A stretch of 64,000 nucleotides of DNA from Pandoraea fibrosis (lineage in GTDB: Bacteria > Pseudomonadota > Gammaproteobacteria > Burkholderiales > Burkholderiaceae): assembly GCF_000807775.2 (NCBI RefSeq), contig NZ_CP047385.1:1178001-1242000 (forward strand), read 5' to 3'. The notes under the pieces are model-generated. The model made no database searches. It worked only from the letters and a program-made list of their open reading frames with translations, and was not told where the DNA came from. The number at the start of each line of letters is the position of its first letter. Position 1 is the first letter of the stretch. This document shows positions 32,849 to 44,057 of this stretch, in pieces. The position numbers and the translations under genes are program-made.

Positions 32849-32901
32849 CGGGCCAACGTGCCTGCCAAGACATAGACAGACAGTTCGCGCACACTGACAC
32901 A

Positions 32902-33456
32902 ATGAAAAAACACCCCCTCGACTTCTGGGTTGGCCTGTTCGTGGTTCTCGGCTTCGCAGCGCTGCTGTTCCTCGCGCTCAAGGCGGGCAACATGAGTTCG
33001 CTGTCGTTCTCGAATACGTATCCGGTGACCGTGCGCTTCGACAACATTGGCGGCCTCAAGCCGCGTGCGGCCGTCAAGAGCGCTGGCGTGGTGGTCGGTC
33101 GCGTGGCGTCGATCAAGTTCGACGACAAGCGATATCTGGCCGATGTCACGCTCAATATCGACTCGCAGTATCAGTTCCCGAAGGATTCGTCGGCCAAGAT
33201 CCTGACGTCGGGTCTGCTGGGCGAGCAATACATCGGGCTGGAGCCCGGTGGTGACGATCAGATGCTCAAGAGCGGTGATACGATCACGCTCACGCAATCC
33301 GCGATCGTGTTGGAAAATCTGATCGGACAGTTCCTGTACAACAAGGCGGCGGACGCCGGTGGCGCCAAGGCGGACGGTGCATCGGCTGCGCCGGCACCGG
33401 CAGCCCCCGCTGCCGCACCGACGCCAGGGGCAGCAACGGTAACCCAAGGAAAATAA
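32902..33456 (+). CDS. mlaD: MCE-domain lipid-binding protein MlaD
   Basis: Single membrane helix (about residues 8-25, FWVGLFVVLGFAALLFLAL) anchoring a periplasmic MCE domain that forms a hexameric ring for lipid transfer. The MCE segment runs through VRFDNIGGLKPRAAVKSAGVVVGRV and LTSGLLGEQYIGLEPGG. The last 35 residues are Ala/Pro-rich low complexity. 184 residues; the ATG at 32902. The mlaA start follows after 5 bp. Confidence 0.95.
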   Translation: MKKHPLDFWVGLFVVLGFAALLFLALKAGNMSSLSFSNTYPVTVRFDNIGGLKPRAAVKSAGVVVGRVASIKFDDKRYLADVTLNIDSQYQFPKDSSAKILTSGLLGEQYIGLEPGGDDQMLKSGDTITLTQSAIVLENLIGQFLYNKAADAGGAKADGASAAPAPAAPAAAPTPGAATVTQGK

Positions 33457-33461
33457 GAGAA

Positions 33462-34358
33462 ATGACCAGCTTCCGTACTTCGGCAGTGCTGGCCGCTGGC
33501 GCGATGGCGCTGGCAGGTTGCGCGACTGTCACCAACCCGAATCCCGCTGACCCCATCGAAGGTTTCAACCGTTCGATGTATTCGTTCAACGACACGCTCG
33601 ACAAGGCGGTCATGGTCCCGGTGGCCAAGGGCTACCGTTTCGCAGTGCCGGAGCCGGCGCGCGATATGGTCACGAACTTCTTCTCGAACGTGGGCGACGT
33701 GTACAACTTCGCCAACAATCTGTTGCAGTTGGAGATCACGGCGGCTGCGCAGGATCTGATGCGCCTGACCATGAACACGTTCTTCGGTGTGGGTGGTCTG
33801 TTCGACTTTGCAACGCCGGCCGGGTTGCCGAAGCACAGCCAGGATTTCGGCGTGACGCTGGGCAAGTGGGGCTTGCCTGACGGTCCGTACCTCGTGTTGC
33901 CGCTGCTTGGTCCGAGCACCGTGCGTGACACCGTCGGTATGGCGGGCAACATGTTCATCGACCCGACGTCGTATATCAAGCCGGACTGGGTGAGCTACAC
34001 GATTTACGGCGTGCGTCTGGTGAACACGCGTGCGAACCTGCTCGACGCATCGAACCTGCTTGAAGCCGCAGCGCTCGACCCGTACTCGTTCACGCGAGAC
34101 GCCTATCTGGCGCGTCGCAAGTACCTGATCAACGGCGGCGCAACGGGCGATTCCACGCTGCCGAACTACGAAGACGAAGGCGACGCTGCCGGTGCCGCAG
34201 GGGCGGCGGCGGGCGGCACGAGCGCTCAGCCGATGCCGGCTGCACCCGCGTCGGGCGCCACCGCGCCGGCGCCGGGGGCGCAAGGCGAATTGGAAGCGCC
34301 GCAAGGCTCACCGGTGCCGGGGAAGATGGTCCCGGGAGGTCTGCCGTTCCGTCGTTAA
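33462..34358 (+). CDS. mlaA: Outer-membrane lipoprotein MlaA (VacJ)
   Basis: Outer-membrane component that removes misplaced phospholipids from the outer leaflet. Lipobox LAGC near residue 20 (MALAGCATV). The family blocks NPADPIEGFNRSMYSFNDTLDK, FFSNVGDVYNFANNLLQ, GLPKHSQDFGVTLGKWGLPDGPYLVLPLLGPSTVRD are all present. The final 65 residues are Ala/Gly/Pro-rich and unusual in length. In enteric bacteria mlaA is unlinked; here it sits between mlaD and mlaC, as is common in beta-proteobacteria. Confidence 0.95.
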   Translation: MTSFRTSAVLAAGAMALAGCATVTNPNPADPIEGFNRSMYSFNDTLDKAVMVPVAKGYRFAVPEPARDMVTNFFSNVGDVYNFANNLLQLEITAAAQDLMRLTMNTFFGVGGLFDFATPAGLPKHSQDFGVTLGKWGLPDGPYLVLPLLGPSTVRDTVGMAGNMFIDPTSYIKPDWVSYTIYGVRLVNTRANLLDASNLLEAAALDPYSFTRDAYLARRKYLINGGATGDSTLPNYEDEGDAAGAAGAAAGGTSAQPMPAAPASGATAPAPGAQGELEAPQGSPVPGKMVPGGLPFRR

Positions 34359-34418
34359 TCGACAGTTAATCGACGCTGAACACGCATCGATCGGCATCGA
34401 TCCACAACAATGACGGTG

Positions 34419-34465
34419 CGCCCCGCTCGCCGGGGCGTCGTCGGCAAACTGTCGGGCAACAGTTT
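34419..34465 (+). other. Two hairpins in the mlaA-mlaC gap
   Basis: cgccccg / cggggcg (34419-34437, 5-nt loop) is followed by aaactgt / acagttt (34446-34465, 6-nt loop). No T-run follows either. They may be an mRNA-processing or stabilising structure in the 198-bp gap between mlaA and mlaC. Confidence 0.4.
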
Positions 34466-34556
34466 GTTACACGACACTGCCGTCAATCCGAGAACTCAAG
34501 ACGCAATGCGGGTATCCAATCCCGCAACACTCGTCACTCGAAAGAGGAAGTCCACA

Positions 34557-35177
34557 ATGAAGAAGTTCTGGCTCATTCCTGTCATGGCGTTCATGACTTA
34601 CACCGCCGCAGGCTCTGCCATGGCGCAGGCCCAGGCACCGGACGCGCTGGTCAAGCAGACCGTGACCGAAGTGATGGCTGCCGCCAAGAGCGATCCGAAT
34701 GTGCAGAAGGGTGATCTGAACAGCATTACCCGGCTGATCGAAACGAAGATCATGCCGCACGCGGATTTTGCGAAGACCACGCAACTGGCGACCGGCCGTG
34801 CATGGGCGACCGCCACGCCGCAACAACGCGACCAGCTCACGAACGAATTCAAGAAGCTGCTGCTGTACACGTATGCTGGCGCCATCGCACAGATTCGCGA
34901 TCAACAGGTCGAATACAAGCCGTTCCGCGCGCAACCGGGCGATACCGATGTCGCGGTCAACACCAGCGTGTTGAACAACGGTCAGCCGATCGAACTCGAT
35001 TACCGTCTGTACAAGAACGCCAGCGGCGAATGGAAGCTGTATGACCTGAACGTGCTGGGCGCGTGGCTCATCCAGACCTATCGCAGCCAGTTCGCCGAGC
35101 AGATCAACAAGAACGGTGTCGATGGCCTGATCCAGTTCCTGAAGACGCGCAACCAGCAACTCGCAGGCGGCAAGTAA
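34557..35177 (+). CDS. mlaC: Periplasmic phospholipid-binding protein MlaC
   Basis: Soluble shuttle that carries phospholipid between MlaA and MlaD. 206 residues with a signal peptide ending AAGSAMA|QAQ. The MlaC fold blocks KIMPHADFAKTTQLATGRAWATATPQQRDQL, FKKLLLYTYAGAI and LYDLNVLGAWLIQTYRSQFAEQINKNG are clear. The ATG at 34557 follows gaggaag; the longer in-frame start at 34410 is not supported. Confidence 0.95.
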   Translation: MKKFWLIPVMAFMTYTAAGSAMAQAQAPDALVKQTVTEVMAAAKSDPNVQKGDLNSITRLIETKIMPHADFAKTTQLATGRAWATATPQQRDQLTNEFKKLLLYTYAGAIAQIRDQQVEYKPFRAQPGDTDVAVNTSVLNNGQPIELDYRLYKNASGEWKLYDLNVLGAWLIQTYRSQFAEQINKNGVDGLIQFLKTRNQQLAGGK

Positions 35178-35181
35178 GCGC

Positions 35182-35439
35182 ATGCTCGCGTTGCAGACCG
35201 ACCTCACGCACGACACCGCGGGCGATGTGCTCGCCAAGGCGATCGATCGCATCGACGCGGGCGAGACCCAGATCGATTGCGCTGGACTGACGCATTTCGA
35301 CTCGTCGGCGCTGGCCGTGTTGCTGGCCCTGCGCCGCCACGCGGTCCGTCGGGGCGCGACGTTGGCGTTCACTAACTTGCCGACGGGGTTGGCCAGCCTT
35401 GCGCTCGTGTACGGCGTCGACCATCTGCTCTCGAGCTGA
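35182..35439 (+). CDS. mlaB: STAS-domain protein MlaB
   Basis: 85-residue cytoplasmic STAS protein that binds MlaF and stabilises the transporter. The core IDCAGLTHFDSSALAVLLALRRHAVRRG contains the characteristic Ser-Ser helix cap. It lies 4 bp after mlaC and is followed by a terminator, closing the operon. Confidence 0.9.
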   Translation: MLALQTDLTHDTAGDVLAKAIDRIDAGETQIDCAGLTHFDSSALAVLLALRRHAVRRGATLAFTNLPTGLASLALVYGVDHLLSS

Positions 35440-35467
35440 TGCGCCTGGCCGGACTGCCGCCCTGATG

Positions 35468-35497
35468 AAAGCGCCGTCTCCCAACGGCGCTTTTTTT
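35468..35497 (+). terminator. Terminator of the mla operon
   Basis: aaagcgccg / cggcgcttt stem, 8-nt loop, then a run of seven T. Confidence 0.9.
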
Positions 35498-35772
35498 ATG
35501 GGTGAGGCCGTGGCGCGGGCCGAACGCTGCGCGTTACCGACTTTTCAACGGTTACGCCCGTTGCGGGAGCCGTCAGACCCGCCGGAAGCACGGCCGATAC
35601 CGGCTTCCTTTATAATCAGGGGTTTTCTGCCAACTTTTGGGCAGTTACCCTCATCCGGGCACGTTTGCCGCCGATATGGCCGCTGCCGCAATCTCAGCGG
35701 TCAAGCGCACACGGCCGGCTGTGGCCGGAGAACACACAATGGCGCACCCGCCAAGACGGGTGCGCGCAGTCC
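35498..35772. other. Intergenic leader before the ABC-2 exporter genes
   Basis: 275 bases with no gene. A perfect tataat at 35611-35616 could be a -10 element for the downstream genes, but no matching -35 hexamer stands 16-18 bp upstream. Nothing else was recognised. Confidence 0.35.
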
Positions 35773-36695
<923 letters not shown>

Positions 36696-36699
<4 letters not shown>

Positions 36700-37451
36700 T
36701 CGGCTTTCGCACGCTGTTCTATAAGGAAGTCCTGCGCTTCTGGAAGGTCAGCTTCCAGACCGTGGGCGCGCCGGTGCTCACCGCGCTGCTGTACCTCATG
36801 ATCTTCGGCCATGTGCTCGAAGATCGCGTGACGGTTTATGACCAGATCACCTACACGGCATTCCTCGTGCCGGGTCTGGTGATGATGAGCGTGTTGCAGA
36901 ACGCGTTCGCCAACAGTTCGTCGTCGCTGATCCAGTCCAAGATCACGGGCAACCTCGTATTCGTGCTGCTGCCGCCGCTCTCGCACTGGGAGATGTATGG
37001 CGCGTATGTGCTCGCCGCCGTCGTGCGTGGGTTGTCGGTGGGGCTGGGGGTCTTCGTGGTCACGGCGGCGTTCACGCACCTGTCGTTTGCCGCACCGTTG
37101 TGGATCATCGGCTTCGCGTTTCTCGGCGCGGCAATTCTCGGCACGCTGGGACTGATCGCGGGGATCTGGGCAGAGAAATTCGACCAGCTCGCGGCGTTCC
37201 AGAACTTCCTGATCATGCCGGCAACGTTCCTCGCGGGCGTGTTTTACTCGATTCACTCGCTGCCGCCGCTGTGGCAGGCTGTCTCGCATTTCAACCCGTT
37301 CTTCTACATGATCGACGGGTTCCGTTACGGTTTCTTCGGCGTGTCCGACGTAGCCCCGGAGACGAGCCTTGCCGTCGTCGGTGCGACTTTCCTCATACTC
37401 GCAATCGTGGCGCTGAATCTGCTGCGCCGCGGCTACAAACTGCGTCACTGA
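36696..37451 (+). CDS. ABC-2 type exporter permease (YadH-like)
   Basis: 251-residue permease with six predicted membrane helices. It begins MIGFRTLFYKEVLRFWKV; the ABC-2 signature region is PATFLAGVFYSIHSLPPLWQAVSHFNPFFYMIDGFRYGFFG. Translationally coupled to the ATPase by the ATGA overlap at 36696. The pair stands between mla and ibaG-murA in Burkholderiaceae, suggesting an envelope role, but no substrate can be inferred. Confidence 0.92.
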
Positions 37452-37469
37452 ACTTCTCCAGGATCAGCA

Positions 37470-37709
37470 ATGCTGCCTACCCCCGAACAAATCAAGCAGT
37501 ACATCGAAGCCGGTCTGGCTTGCGAACATGTGGCCGTCGAAGGTGATGGCCAGCACTTCTTTGCGACCATCGTGAGCACGCAGTTCGAAGGCAAGCGCCT
37601 CATCGCGCGCCATCAACTCGTGTATGGCGCATTGGGCGATCGCATGAAGGCAGAAATTCATGCGTTGTCGATGAAGACCCTGACGCCCACGGAGTTTCAG
37701 GCGCAATGA
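37470..37709 (+). CDS. ibaG: BolA-family protein IbaG
   Basis: 79-residue BolA-like protein, short form (IbaG/YrbA). The helix-turn [35 protein letters not shown] includes the conserved His used for Fe-S coordination with a monothiol glutaredoxin. It lies directly before murA, as in E. coli, and overlaps it by 4 bp. Confidence 0.92.
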   Translation: MLPTPEQIKQYIEAGLACEHVAVEGDGQHFFATIVSTQFEGKRLIARHQLVYGALGDRMKAEIHALSMKTLTPTEFQAQ

Positions 37710-39046
37710 GGATGACGCAAGAGAGTGCTGGCGCAACTGGCAATAGCGAGGCTGCTGCTGGCGAGCGTGTGGCCGCGGACCACCTCGAAATCGAAGGTGG
37801 CGAGCGGCTGGCGGGAGAGATCACCGTCTCGGGTGCCAAGAACGCAGCGTTGCCCATTCTGTGTGCGAGCCTGCTGACGGCCGAGCCGCTGGTGCTCGGC
37901 AATGTGCCCGATCTGCACGACGTGCGCACCATGCTGACGCTGCTCGCGCGCATGGGCGTGAAGGTCGGGCGTAATGGCGAATCGGTGACGCTCGACGCGT
38001 CGCAGATCACCGAGCCTGCGGCCCCCTACGATCTCGTGAAGACGATGCGGGCGTCGATTCTGGTGCTCGGCCCGTTGCTGGCACGTTGCGGCGAAGCGCG
38101 GGTGTCGTTGCCGGGGGGATGCGCCATTGGCGCACGGCCCGTCGACCAGCACATCAAGGGTCTGCAAAAGATGGGCGCCGAGATCACGCTCACGCATGGC
38201 GACATCGTGGCCAAGGCGGCGCGTCTGCGCGGCGAGACGCTCGTGACGGACATGATCACCGTCACCGGCACGGAAAACCTGCTCATGGCGGCAACGCTCG
38301 CCGACGGCGTGACCGTGCTGGCCAACGCCGCGCGTGAGCCGGAAGTGACCGATCTGGCGCACCTCCTGGTGAAGATGGGCGCCAGGATCGAAGGTATCGG
38401 CACCGACCGTCTGGTGGTGACCGGCGTGGCGCGCTTGCATGGTGCAACGCACGATGTCGTGCCCGACCGCATCGAGGCCGGCACGTTCCTGTGCGCGGCC
38501 GTGGCGACGCGCGGCGATATCACCTTGCGTCGCGTGGTGCCGTCCACGCTCGACGCGGTGATCGAGAAATTGCGCGAAACGGGCGCGAACGTGACGGCCG
38601 GTGCGGATTGGCTGCGCGTGACGATGGACCGGCGCGCGCGGGCAGTCAGTTTCCAGACGTCGGAATATCCGGCGTTTCCGACCGACATGCAGGCGCAGTT
38701 CATGGCGCTGAACTGCATTGCGCAAGGGGCTTCGCAGGTCGTCGAGACGATCTTCGAGAACCGCTTCATGCATGTGCAGGAATTGATGCGTCTGGGCGCG
38801 AATATCGGCATCGACGGCAACACGGCGCGGATTTCCGGCGTGGATCGCCTGTCGGGTGCGCATGTGATGGCGACCGACTTGCGCGCGTCTGCCAGCCTGA
38901 TCGTCGCGGGTCTGACGGCCGATGGCCGCACGCTCGTCGACCGTATCCATCACCTCGATCGCGGCTATCATCGTATCGAGGCAAAGTTGTGCGCCGTGGG
39001 CGCGCGAATCCGGCGTGTCGAAGCACGCCAGGGAGAGATTGCATGA
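37706..39046 (+). CDS. murA: UDP-N-acetylglucosamine 1-carboxyvinyltransferase
   Basis: First committed step of peptidoglycan synthesis: transfer of enolpyruvate from PEP to UDP-GlcNAc. 446 residues. It has the [27 protein letters not shown] start block and the catalytic Cys (about 139) in [16 protein letters not shown], the residue alkylated by fosfomycin. The N-terminus is about 25 residues longer than the minimal enzyme. It overlaps both ibaG and hisG by ATGA. Confidence 0.96.
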   Translation: MRMTQESAGATGNSEAAAGERVAADHLEIEGGERLAGEITVSGAKNAALPILCASLLTAEPLVLGNVPDLHDVRTMLTLLARMGVKVGRNGESVTLDASQITEPAAPYDLVKTMRASILVLGPLLARCGEARVSLPGGCAIGARPVDQHIKGLQKMGAEITLTHGDIVAKAARLRGETLVTDMITVTGTENLLMAATLADGVTVLANAAREPEVTDLAHLLVKMGARIEGIGTDRLVVTGVARLHGATHDVVPDRIEAGTFLCAAVATRGDITLRRVVPSTLDAVIEKLRETGANVTAGADWLRVTMDRRARAVSFQTSEYPAFPTDMQAQFMALNCIAQGASQVVETIFENRFMHVQELMRLGANIGIDGNTARISGVDRLSGAHVMATDLRASASLIVAGLTADGRTLVDRIHHLDRGYHRIEAKLCAVGARIRRVEARQGEIA

Positions 39047-39723
39047 GTTCCGCCAAGCCGGCCCAGCCGCTCGCTCAGCCGCTGACGCTGGCGCTTTCCA
39101 AAGGCCGTATCTTCACGGAGACGCTGCCGCTGCTGGCTGCCGCCGGTATCGAAGTCACGGAAGATCCGGAGACCTCGCGCAAGCTGATTCTGCCGACGAC
39201 GGACGCGAATCTGCGCGTCATCATCGTGCGCGCGACCGACGTGCCGACCTACGTGCAATATGGTGCCGCCGACTTTGGTGTGGCCGGCAAGGATGTGCTC
39301 ATCGAACACGGCGGTGGCGGTCTGTACCAGCCGATCGATTTGAACATTGCGCGTTGCCGCATGTCTGTGGCTGTACCGAAGGGTTTCGATTACGCGAATG
39401 CCGTGCGTCAGGGCGCGCGCCTGCGGGTGGCGACCAAGTACGTGCAGACCGCGCGCGAGCACTTCGCGGCCAAGGGCGTGCACGTCGACCTGATCAAGCT
39501 GTACGGCTCGATGGAACTGGGCCCGCTCGTCGGTCTGGCCGACGCGATCGTCGATCTGGTGAGCACCGGCGGTACGCTGCGGGCCAACAATCTGGTGGAA
39601 GTGGAAGAGATCATGGATATCTCGTCCCGCCTCGTGATCAATCAGGCTGCGCTCAAGTTGAAACGCGAGTCGTTGCAGCCTATTCTGGATGCCTTCGAGC
39701 AGGCCTCCCGGCAAACAGCATGA
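39043..39723 (+). CDS. hisG: ATP phosphoribosyltransferase, short form
   Basis: First step of histidine biosynthesis. At 226 residues it is the short HisG, lacking the C-terminal regulatory ACT-like domain, and needs HisZ (not in this window) for activity and feedback control. Core blocks: [53 protein letters not shown] and [21 protein letters not shown]. The ATG at 39043 overlaps murA, and the end overlaps hisD by ATGA. Confidence 0.95.
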   Translation: MSSAKPAQPLAQPLTLALSKGRIFTETLPLLAAAGIEVTEDPETSRKLILPTTDANLRVIIVRATDVPTYVQYGAADFGVAGKDVLIEHGGGGLYQPIDLNIARCRMSVAVPKGFDYANAVRQGARLRVATKYVQTAREHFAAKGVHVDLIKLYGSMELGPLVGLADAIVDLVSTGGTLRANNLVEVEEIMDISSRLVINQAALKLKRESLQPILDAFEQASRQTA

Positions 39724-41042
39724 AACTCGATATTCGCAAACTCGATTCCTCCGCTGACGGCTTCGCGAAGCAGCTTCGCGAGGTGCTGGCGTTCGAGGCG
39801 AGCGAAGACGCCGCCATCGACCGCGCGGCCGCCGAAATTCTCGCCGACGTGAAGACGCGCGGCGATGCGGCCGTGATCGAATACACCAACAAGTTCGACC
39901 GTCTGAGCGCACGCGACATGACGGCGCTCGAGTTGCCCGCCGAAGCATTGGCCGCGGCGCTCGAAAGCCTCGAGCCGAAGCGTCGTGCCGCGCTCGAAGC
40001 GGCGGCCGCGCGCGTGCGCGCCTACCACGAGAAGCAACGCATCGAATGCGGCACCCATAGCTGGCAGTACACCGAGTCGGACGGCACGGTGCTGGGCCAG
40101 AAGGTCACGCCGCTCGATCGCGTCGGCATCTATGTGCCGGGCGGCAAGGCGGCGTATCCGTCGTCGGTGCTGATGAACGCGATTCCGGCGCGTGTCGCGG
40201 GCGTGAAGGACATCATCATGGTGGTGCCCACGCCGGACGGCGTGCAGAACCCGCTGGTGCTCGCCGCCGCGCATATCGCCGGTGTCGATCGCGTGTTCAC
40301 CATCGGTGGCGCGCAGGCCGTTGGCGCGCTGGCGTATGGCACCGAAACGGTGCCGGCAGTCGACAAGATCGTTGGCCCGGGCAACGCCTTCGTGGCAGCG
40401 GCCAAGCGTCGCGTGTTCGGCACCGTCGGCATCGACATGATCGCTGGCCCGTCGGAAATTCTCGTCATCTGCGACGGCTCGACAGACCCCGACTGGGTGG
40501 CCATGGACCTGTTCTCGCAGGCCGAGCACGACGAACTCGCGCAGTCGATCCTGCTATGCCCGGACGAGAAATACCTCGCGCGTGTGCACGCCTCGATGGA
40601 GCGCCAGATCGAAGAGATGCCGCGTCGCGATGTGATCGCCGCTTCGCTGCAAGGCCGTGGTGCGCTGGTCAAGGTGCGCGATATGGCGGAAGCCTGCGAG
40701 ATCGCCAACGTGATCGCGCCCGAGCATTTGGAAATCTCGGCCGAGACACCGCAGCAGTGGGGCGAGAAGATCCGCCACGCCGGTGCGATTTTCCTCGGCA
40801 AGTTCACAAGCGAGAGTCTGGGCGATTACTGCGCCGGCCCCAACCACGTGCTGCCGACGTCGCGTACCGCGCGATTCTCGTCGCCGCTGGGGGTGTACGA
40901 CTTCATCAAGCGATCGAGCCTCATCGAAGTGAGCGAGGGCGGTGCCCGCATGCTCGGCGAGATCGCCGCCGAACTGGCTTACGGCGAAGGTCTGCAAGCG
41001 CACGCGCGCAGCGCGGAATACCGCCTGCATCACGAGTCCTGA
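39720..41042 (+). CDS. hisD: Histidinol dehydrogenase
   Basis: Zinc enzyme for the last two oxidations of histidinol to histidine. 440 residues. Signatures [49 protein letters not shown], the Zn-ligand region [14 protein letters not shown], and [25 protein letters not shown] are present. The start overlaps the hisG stop. A small secreted-protein gene follows after one nucleotide, separating it from hisC. Confidence 0.96.
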   Translation: MKLDIRKLDSSADGFAKQLREVLAFEASEDAAIDRAAAEILADVKTRGDAAVIEYTNKFDRLSARDMTALELPAEALAAALESLEPKRRAALEAAAARVRAYHEKQRIECGTHSWQYTESDGTVLGQKVTPLDRVGIYVPGGKAAYPSSVLMNAIPARVAGVKDIIMVVPTPDGVQNPLVLAAAHIAGVDRVFTIGGAQAVGALAYGTETVPAVDKIVGPGNAFVAAAKRRVFGTVGIDMIAGPSEILVICDGSTDPDWVAMDLFSQAEHDELAQSILLCPDEKYLARVHASMERQIEEMPRRDVIAASLQGRGALVKVRDMAEACEIANVIAPEHLEISAETPQQWGEKIRHAGAIFLGKFTSESLGDYCAGPNHVLPTSRTARFSSPLGVYDFIKRSSLIEVSEGGARMLGEIAAELAYGEGLQAHARSAEYRLHHES

Positions 41043-41043
41043 C

Positions 41044-41607
41044 ATGCGCGACGACGCCCTGCGGCCCGCGTACTGTCAAACGACGCCGGCTACCGCCTGG
41101 CGTCGGACCCGCGCAATCACCGCCTCCCCGTTATTTTCACTGCCAGCCCGCCTTGCGCGGGCTGCGCGGCGTGCTGCCGCCGTACTCGCGCCGATCGTCA
41201 TTGCGTTCGCGGCCAGCACCGCCGCCCATGCCTCGGGCCATGACTGCCAGCACGCCACGTTCGACGGCGCGTCCGTCGAACGATTGACCGTGTGCGTGAG
41301 CCGTCAGGCGTTCGACAACGACGTCTACGTGTTGCGGCTGAACGGCAAGACCGCGCTGCGTGGCACCGACGACGAAGTGGCCCACGGCGTGTTCGCCCGC
41401 GTGGGTAACCGCCTGGTGGCCATGCGCTGCGAAGCCGAGGAGTCACCCGCACGCGTGAGTCCGGCAGTGGCACAGGCGCTGTCCTGGCAGACCGGCGTGC
41501 GCGTACAGCGCATCACGGACGCCCTCGGCAGCGTGGAGACCGGCCGCCGGTGCACCGTCAAGATCGACGGCGCCGATGCCGGACGGCTGACGTTCGCCTT
41601 CAACTGA
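41044..41607 (+). CDS. Hypothetical secreted protein in the his cluster
   Basis: 187 residues of unrecognised family. A long basic N-terminus precedes a hydrophobic stretch (about residues 45-62, [19 protein letters not shown]) that looks like a signal peptide with cleavage after AHA, leaving [12 protein letters not shown]. The mature part is about 125 residues, beta-rich in appearance, with three Cys. The ATG at 41044 is the only in-frame ATG, 1 nt after hisD, so the gene is probably co-transcribed with the his genes, though nothing links it to histidine. A later non-ATG start would give a more normal signal peptide. Confidence 0.7.
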   Translation: MRDDALRPAYCQTTPATAWRRTRAITASPLFSLPARLARAARRAAAVLAPIVIAFAASTAAHASGHDCQHATFDGASVERLTVCVSRQAFDNDVYVLRLNGKTALRGTDDEVAHGVFARVGNRLVAMRCEAEESPARVSPAVAQALSWQTGVRVQRITDALGSVETGRRCTVKIDGADAGRLTFAFN

Positions 41608-41642
41608 TTCGTTATCTTCACGCACGCTTTTCATCCATCGCC

Positions 41643-42707
41643 ATGTCCGTCGACCAAGTGATCCGCCCCGATGTGCTCGCCATGAGCACCTACCCCGTGC
41701 CCGACGCCAGCGGTTTCCTCAAGCTCGACGCGATGGAGAACCCCTACGGCTTGCCCGAAGCGCTGCGCCACGCGTTGGGGCAGCGACTGGCCGATGTAGC
41801 GCTCAACCGCTACCCGGCGCCGCGTCCGCAGGCGCTGCTGGAGAAGCTGGCTCGCACGATGGGCGTGCCGGCCGGCGCACGGTTGCTGCTGGGCAACGGA
41901 TCGGACGAGATCATCAGCATGATTGCGATGGCGACGGCACGTCCGGGCGCCGCCGTGATCGCGCCGGTGCCGGGGTTCGTGATGTATGAAATGTCGTCGC
42001 GCTTCGCGGGGATCGAATTCGTTGGCGTGCCGTTGCGTGCCGACTTTTCGCTCGACATGCCCGCGATGCTGGGCGCCATTGCGGCACACCCCGGCGCGGT
42101 CGTCTATCTGGCGTACCCGAACAATCCCACGGGTAACCTGTTCGCCGACGACGATATCGAAACGCTCGTGCGCGCGGCCGATCGCGGGCTGGTGGTCATT
42201 GACGAGGCGTACCAACCGTTTGCCGGGAAGACGTGGATGCCGCGCCTGCCGGAGTTTGCGAACCTGCTGATCATGCGCACGGTCTCGAAGCTCGGTCTGG
42301 CGGGGATTCGTCTGGGTTACGTGGCGGGCAGCGCGCAGTGGCTGGATCAGCTCGACAAGGTGCGTCCGCCGTACAACGTGAACGTGCTCACGCAGGCGTG
42401 TGCCGAATTCATGCTCGATCACCTCGACGTACTCGACGCGCAGGCGGCCGAATTGCGGGCCGAACGCGAGCGTTTGGCCACGGCGGTGGCGGCGCTGCCT
42501 GGCACGACAGTGTTCCCGAGCGATGCGAATTTCCTGCTCGTGCGGGTGCCGGATGCCGACAAAACCCACGCTGACCTGCTGGCACACAAGGTGTTGATCA
42601 AAAACGTGGGTAAAATGCACGTATTGCTGGCCAATTGCCTGAGATTGACGGTCGGCACCCCCACGGAGAATGCGGCAATGGTCGAGGCCCTGGCCGCATC
42701 ACTCTAA
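41643..42707 (+). CDS. hisC: Histidinol-phosphate aminotransferase
   Basis: PLP enzyme converting imidazole acetol phosphate to histidinol phosphate. 354 residues, fold-type I. The PLP Lys is in [16 protein letters not shown]; the substrate block [14 protein letters not shown], the cofactor block [12 protein letters not shown] and [11 protein letters not shown] are typical HisC features. The ATG at 41643 gives [19 protein letters not shown]; the upstream frame to 41550 is the tail of the neighbour in another frame. Confidence 0.95.
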   Translation: MSVDQVIRPDVLAMSTYPVPDASGFLKLDAMENPYGLPEALRHALGQRLADVALNRYPAPRPQALLEKLARTMGVPAGARLLLGNGSDEIISMIAMATARPGAAVIAPVPGFVMYEMSSRFAGIEFVGVPLRADFSLDMPAMLGAIAAHPGAVVYLAYPNNPTGNLFADDDIETLVRAADRGLVVIDEAYQPFAGKTWMPRLPEFANLLIMRTVSKLGLAGIRLGYVAGSAQWLDQLDKVRPPYNVNVLTQACAEFMLDHLDVLDAQAAELRAERERLATAVAALPGTTVFPSDANFLLVRVPDADKTHADLLAHKVLIKNVGKMHVLLANCLRLTVGTPTENAAMVEALAASL

Positions 42708-42734
42708 CAAGCCATACGACGAGAACTCACCATC

Positions 42735-43322
42735 ATGCGCATTGCGGAAGTCGTTCGCGATACCAGCGAAACGCAAATACGCGTCAAGATCGATCTGGAC
42801 GGCACCGGCCGGAAGACGCTCGATACCGGCGTGCCGTTTCTGGACCACATGCTCGACCAGATCGCGCGCCACGGCCTTATCGACATGGAAGTCGAGGCAA
42901 AGGGCGATACCTTCATTGACGATCACCACACGGTGGAAGACGTCGGCATCACGTTGGGCATGGCCGTTGCCAAGGCCATCGGCGATCGCAAGGGCATCGT
43001 GCGCTACGGCCACAGCTATGTGCCGCTCGACGAAGCGCTCTCGCGCGTGGTGATCGATTTCTCGGGCCGTCCCGGTCTCGAATTTCACGTGCCGTTCACG
43101 CGCGCACGCGTCGGCAACTTCGACGTTGACCTGACCATCGAATTTTTCCGTGGCTTCGTGAATCACGCGGGCGTCACGCTGCATATCGACAACCTGCGCG
43201 GTATCAACGCTCATCACCAGTGCGAAACGGTGTTCAAGGCGTTTGGCCGTGCATTGCGCATGGCGGTCGAAATCGATCCGCGTGCGGCAGGTGTCGTGCC
43301 GTCCACGAAGGGAAGCCTGTAA
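42735..43322 (+). CDS. hisB: Imidazoleglycerol-phosphate dehydratase
   Basis: Monofunctional dehydratase of 195 residues (no phosphatase domain, so histidinol phosphatase must be elsewhere). Mn-binding His clusters are visible in [25 protein letters not shown] and [18 protein letters not shown]. It lies 27 bp after hisC. A palindrome-rich gap follows before marC. Confidence 0.96.
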   Translation: MRIAEVVRDTSETQIRVKIDLDGTGRKTLDTGVPFLDHMLDQIARHGLIDMEVEAKGDTFIDDHHTVEDVGITLGMAVAKAIGDRKGIVRYGHSYVPLDEALSRVVIDFSGRPGLEFHVPFTRARVGNFDVDLTIEFFRGFVNHAGVTLHIDNLRGINAHHQCETVFKAFGRALRMAVEIDPRAAGVVPSTKGSL

Positions 43323-43333
43323 CGCGAGACTGG

Positions 43334-43378
43334 CCGGCGCTGCGCGCCGGAGATAGCCCGCCGGCCTGTGAGGCCGGC
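43334..43378. repeat. Cluster of GC palindromes between hisB and marC
   Basis: ccggcgc-tgc-gcgccgg (43334-43350) and gccggcct-gtg-aggccggc (43360-43378), followed by further gccggcgcc text to about 43420. The second shares its aggccgg/ccggcct core with the palindrome after the RAYT gene at 11832-11853. REP-like; no T-run. Confidence 0.55.
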
Positions 43379-43430
43379 GCCCTCTGCGACGCATCATCGA
43401 CCGGCCGGACGCCGGCGCCGTGTGCCCCCT

Positions 43431-44057
43431 ATGACGCTCGACGCCTTCAAGTTCTTCATTTCGCTGCTGGCCCTGATCAACCCGCTCGGGGCGATCCCGC
43501 TGTTCATCAGCCTGACGTCTTCGCAGACGCGCGAGGAGAAGCGCCATACGATCGATGTTGCGGCGATTGCCGTGGCGCTGGTGGTCGCGGGTTCGGGACT
43601 GTTCGGGGAAGCCATCATCCGCTTCTTCGGCATCTCGATTGCGTCGCTGGAAGTGGGCGGTGGCGTCATCATGTTGCTCATGGCCGTGAACATGATCAAC
43701 GCGCAGACGGGCAACACGCGGGCGACGGCGGAAGAGCGTCACGAAGCGGAAGAGCGGCCGAACATTGCCGTGGTGCCGCTTGCCATCCCGCTGCTCACTG
43801 GTCCGGGTACGATCAGTACCGTGATCATCTACTCGGGCCGCGCGCACGGCTGGGCGCAGATTCTGGCGCTCATGGCGATCGGCGTGGGTGTGGGGGCGGT
43901 GTGCTGGGTGGCGCTGCGTAGCGCCGGGCGCATCGAAGGCTGGCTGGGACGCACGGGCATCAACATCGGCACGCGCCTGATGGGGTTGATCCTCTCGGCG
44001 CTGGCCGTGGAATTCATTATCGATGGTTTGAAAATACTGCTGCCGGGTTTGAGATGA
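43431..44057 (+). CDS. MarC-family integral membrane protein
   Basis: 208 residues with six predicted helices (UPF0056). It begins [25 protein letters not shown], and the repeated pro-Gly block [17 protein letters not shown] is characteristic. Function of the family is unknown; the old link to multiple antibiotic resistance was withdrawn. It is embedded in the his cluster and overlaps hisH by ATGA, so it is translated with it. The ATG at 43431 was chosen over 43368, which would translate palindromic DNA. Confidence 0.9.
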   Translation: MTLDAFKFFISLLALINPLGAIPLFISLTSSQTREEKRHTIDVAAIAVALVVAGSGLFGEAIIRFFGISIASLEVGGGVIMLLMAVNMINAQTGNTRATAEERHEAEERPNIAVVPLAIPLLTGPGTISTVIIYSGRAHGWAQILALMAIGVGVGAVCWVALRSAGRIEGWLGRTGINIGTRLMGLILSALAVEFIIDGLKILLPGLR

